A stretch of 7,438 bases of DNA from Clostridiales bacterium (lineage in GTDB: Bacteria > Bacillota > Clostridia > Lachnospirales > Lachnospiraceae). Below the pieces are notes generated by a model that was not told where the DNA came from, did not search any database, and saw only the letters and a program-made list of their open reading frames with translations. Location: the NCBI GenBank assembly GCA_018369015.1, contig JAGZDD010000185.1, positions 1-7,438 on the forward strand. Direction: 5' to 3'. This document shows, one piece after another, positions 6,308 through 7,438 of the stretch (positions are counted from its first letter, which is position 1; each line of letters begins with the position of its first letter). Position numbers and translations under genes: made by a program.

Positions 6308-6320
6308 GGATTTAAAATCC
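6308..6320. promoter_or_regulatory. Small AT-rich palindrome in the dnaG leader (possible operator)
   Basis: GGATTT-A-AAATCC is symmetric around position 6314. A one-base centre makes a stable hairpin unlikely, so a dimeric protein site is more plausible. It overlaps TAAAAT (6313-6318), a possible -10 box for dnaG, though only a weak -35 (TTTTTG, 6290-6295) lies 17 nt upstream. The function is inferred and weakly supported. Confidence 0.25.
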
Positions 6321-6362
6321 CGGCGTCGAATATATATATTAGAGCTGCTACACTTAATATGT

Positions 6363-6369
6363 GAAGGGG
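6363..6369 (+). promoter_or_regulatory. Ribosome binding site deciding the dnaG start
   Basis: GAAGGGG ends 7 nt before the ATG at 6377 but only 1 nt before the in-frame ATG at 6371. The later start is therefore favoured. It also gives the usual clostridial primase N-terminus, MYYSDDLIEEVR. Confidence 0.65.
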
Positions 6370-6376
6370 TATGTCA

Positions 6377-7438
6377 ATGTACTATTCAGATGATTTGATC
6401 GAAGAAGTCCGGACAAGGAATGATATTGTTGATATTATTTCAGGATATGTGAGGCTGCAAAAAAAAGGGGCTTCCTACTTCGGCCTGTGTCCTTTTCATA
6501 ACGAAAAGTCGCCGTCCTTTTCTGTAAGCCCTTCAAAGCAGATGTATTATTGCTTTGGCTGCGGTGCCGGAGGGAATGTCTTTACCTTTTTAATGGAATA
6601 TGAAAATTACACTTTCGTAGAGGCGGTTAAGGCATTGGCAAGCCGTGCCGGCGTTGATCTGCCGGAAGTAGAGCAAAGCGAGGAGCAAAAAAAGGAGGCA
6701 TCTGCCCGGCAGAGGCTTTTAGAGATCAACAAGCTGGCGGCAAAGTATTTTTATTATCAGCTTACCCAGCCGCAGGGAGAACATGCGCGGGCTTACCTTG
6801 AGGGGCGCGAGCTTTCCCATGATACGATACTTAAGTTCGGCCTTGGCTATTCCAACAAATTCAGTAATGACCTGTACCAGTATTTGCGCAGTAAAAATTA
6901 TGATGATTTTATTCTTAAAGAAACCGGGCTTGTCACGATTGATGAGAAGCGGGGCGCCCATGATAAGTTTTGGAATAGAGTCATGTTTCCGATCATGGAT
7001 GTGAATAACCGGGTCATTGGTTTTGGCGGTCGTGTTTTAGGTGAAGGAACGCCTAAATATCTTAATTCTCCGGAAACAAAGCTTTTTGACAAAAGCCGCA
7101 ACCTTTATGGCCTTAACCTGGCCAGACGGTCAAGAAGGCCCAATATGATTATATGCGAGGGCTATATGGATGTGATTTCCATGCACCAGGCAGGCTTTGA
7201 CAATGCTGTCGCTTCGCTTGGCACGGCTTTTACAAGCCAGCAGGCTTCTTTACTTAAGCGCTATACAGACGAGGTTCTTTTGGCCTATGACAGTGACGGC
7301 GCCGGCGTTAAGGCGGCCTTAAGGGCAATACCGATGCTAAAAGAAGCCGGACTGCGCTCCCGTGTTATTGATATGAAGCCCTATAAGGACCCGGATGAAT
7401 TTATTAAAAATCTTGGAACCGAAGCCTTTGAGGAACGT
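6377..7438 (+). CDS. dnaG: DNA primase DnaG (partial, 3' end beyond the window)
   Basis: The first 354 codons of a primase of usually about 600 residues are present; the frame is open to the window end. DnaG makes RNA primers for lagging-strand synthesis and works with the replicative helicase. The N-terminal CHC2 zinc-binding domain has C38, H41, C59 and C62 (CPFH ... CFGC). The catalytic core follows, with the TOPRIM acidic residues E261 (CEGYMD) and D305/D307 (DSDGAG) and the downstream DPDEF motif at 338-342. Also seen are the core motifs KFGLGY, FWNRVMFPI and VIGFGGRVL, and the YLNSPET segment typical of bacterial primases. The helicase-interacting C-terminal domain lies outside the window. 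In Firmicutes dnaG commonly precedes the primary sigma factor gene, which may follow here but cannot be seen. No frameshift or missing catalytic residue is visible. Confidence 0.97.
   Translation, partial: MYYSDDLIEEVRTRNDIVDIISGYVRLQKKGASYFGLCPFHNEKSPSFSVSPSKQMYYCFGCGAGGNVFTFLMEYENYTFVEAVKALASRAGVDLPEVEQSEEQKKEASARQRLLEINKLAAKYFYYQLTQPQGEHARAYLEGRELSHDTILKFGLGYSNKFSNDLYQYLRSKNYDDFILKETGLVTIDEKRGAHDKFWNRVMFPIMDVNNRVIGFGGRVLGEGTPKYLNSPETKLFDKSRNLYGLNLARRSRRPNMIICEGYMDVISMHQAGFDNAVASLGTAFTSQQASLLKRYTDEVLLAYDSDGAGVKAALRAIPMLKEAGLRSRVIDMKPYKDPDEFIKNLGTEAFEER

Noticed and set aside
6371..6376. Earlier in-frame ATG for dnaG
   Set aside because: The GAAGGGG ribosome binding site ends one base before it, which is too close; the ATG at 6377 has 7-nt spacing and the usual N-terminus.
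6069..6398. Open + strand frame of 109 codons across the repeat element
   Set aside because: It has no ribosome binding site, its protein is low-complexity and rich in R, C and H as expected from translated GC palindromes, and it runs over the dnaG ribosome binding site and start.

Overview
The window looks like chromosomal DNA of a Gram-positive anaerobe of the class Clostridia, most likely a Lachnospiraceae-type organism. This is inference from the protein style (DnaG with the CPFHNEKSPSFSVSPSKQ zinc-finger stretch, a Bacillus/Clostridium-type XpaC-TelA pair, a cytoplasmic Mo oxidoreductase), the strong purine-rich ribosome binding sites and the moderate GC content. No 16S or other taxonomic marker is present.

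Layout. (1) Positions 1-175 hold a C/G-rich palindrome cut close to the window edge, a clean rho-independent terminator for an unseen upstream gene on the + strand, and a good sigma-A-type promoter (TTGACA, 17 nt, TAAACT). (2) Positions 176-4824 are a tight three-gene + strand operon: an XpaC-family membrane protein, a TelA-family 'toxic anion resistance' protein and a molybdopterin/[4Fe-4S] oxidoreductase. The junctions are a Shine-Dalgarno sequence overlapping the first stop codon and an ATGA stop/start overlap, both of which suggest translational coupling. (3) Positions 4818-4848 form a long hairpin between the convergent operon and mutY. (4) mutY lies on the - strand at 4892-5983. (5) The 393-base gap at 5984-6376 between divergent mutY and dnaG holds a GC-rich, heavily self-complementary element of about 250 bp bounded by an 11-bp direct repeat, then an AT-rich leader with a small palindrome. 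(6) dnaG (primase) starts at 6377 and runs off the right end after 354 codons.

How the genes fit. XpaC and TelA are known neighbours in Firmicutes and are associated with membrane or toxic-oxyanion stress, although their biochemistry is unsettled. The coupled Mo oxidoreductase is the less expected member, because enzymes of its superfamily can reduce oxyanions; a shared role is only a hypothesis. MutY and DnaG are housekeeping DNA repair and replication functions.

The best candidate for something undescribed is the 6011-6282 structured element. It could be a miniature mobile or dispersed palindromic element, or a structured RNA, placed exactly between two divergently transcribed genome-maintenance genes. 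No whole new defence or mobile system is visible in this window.
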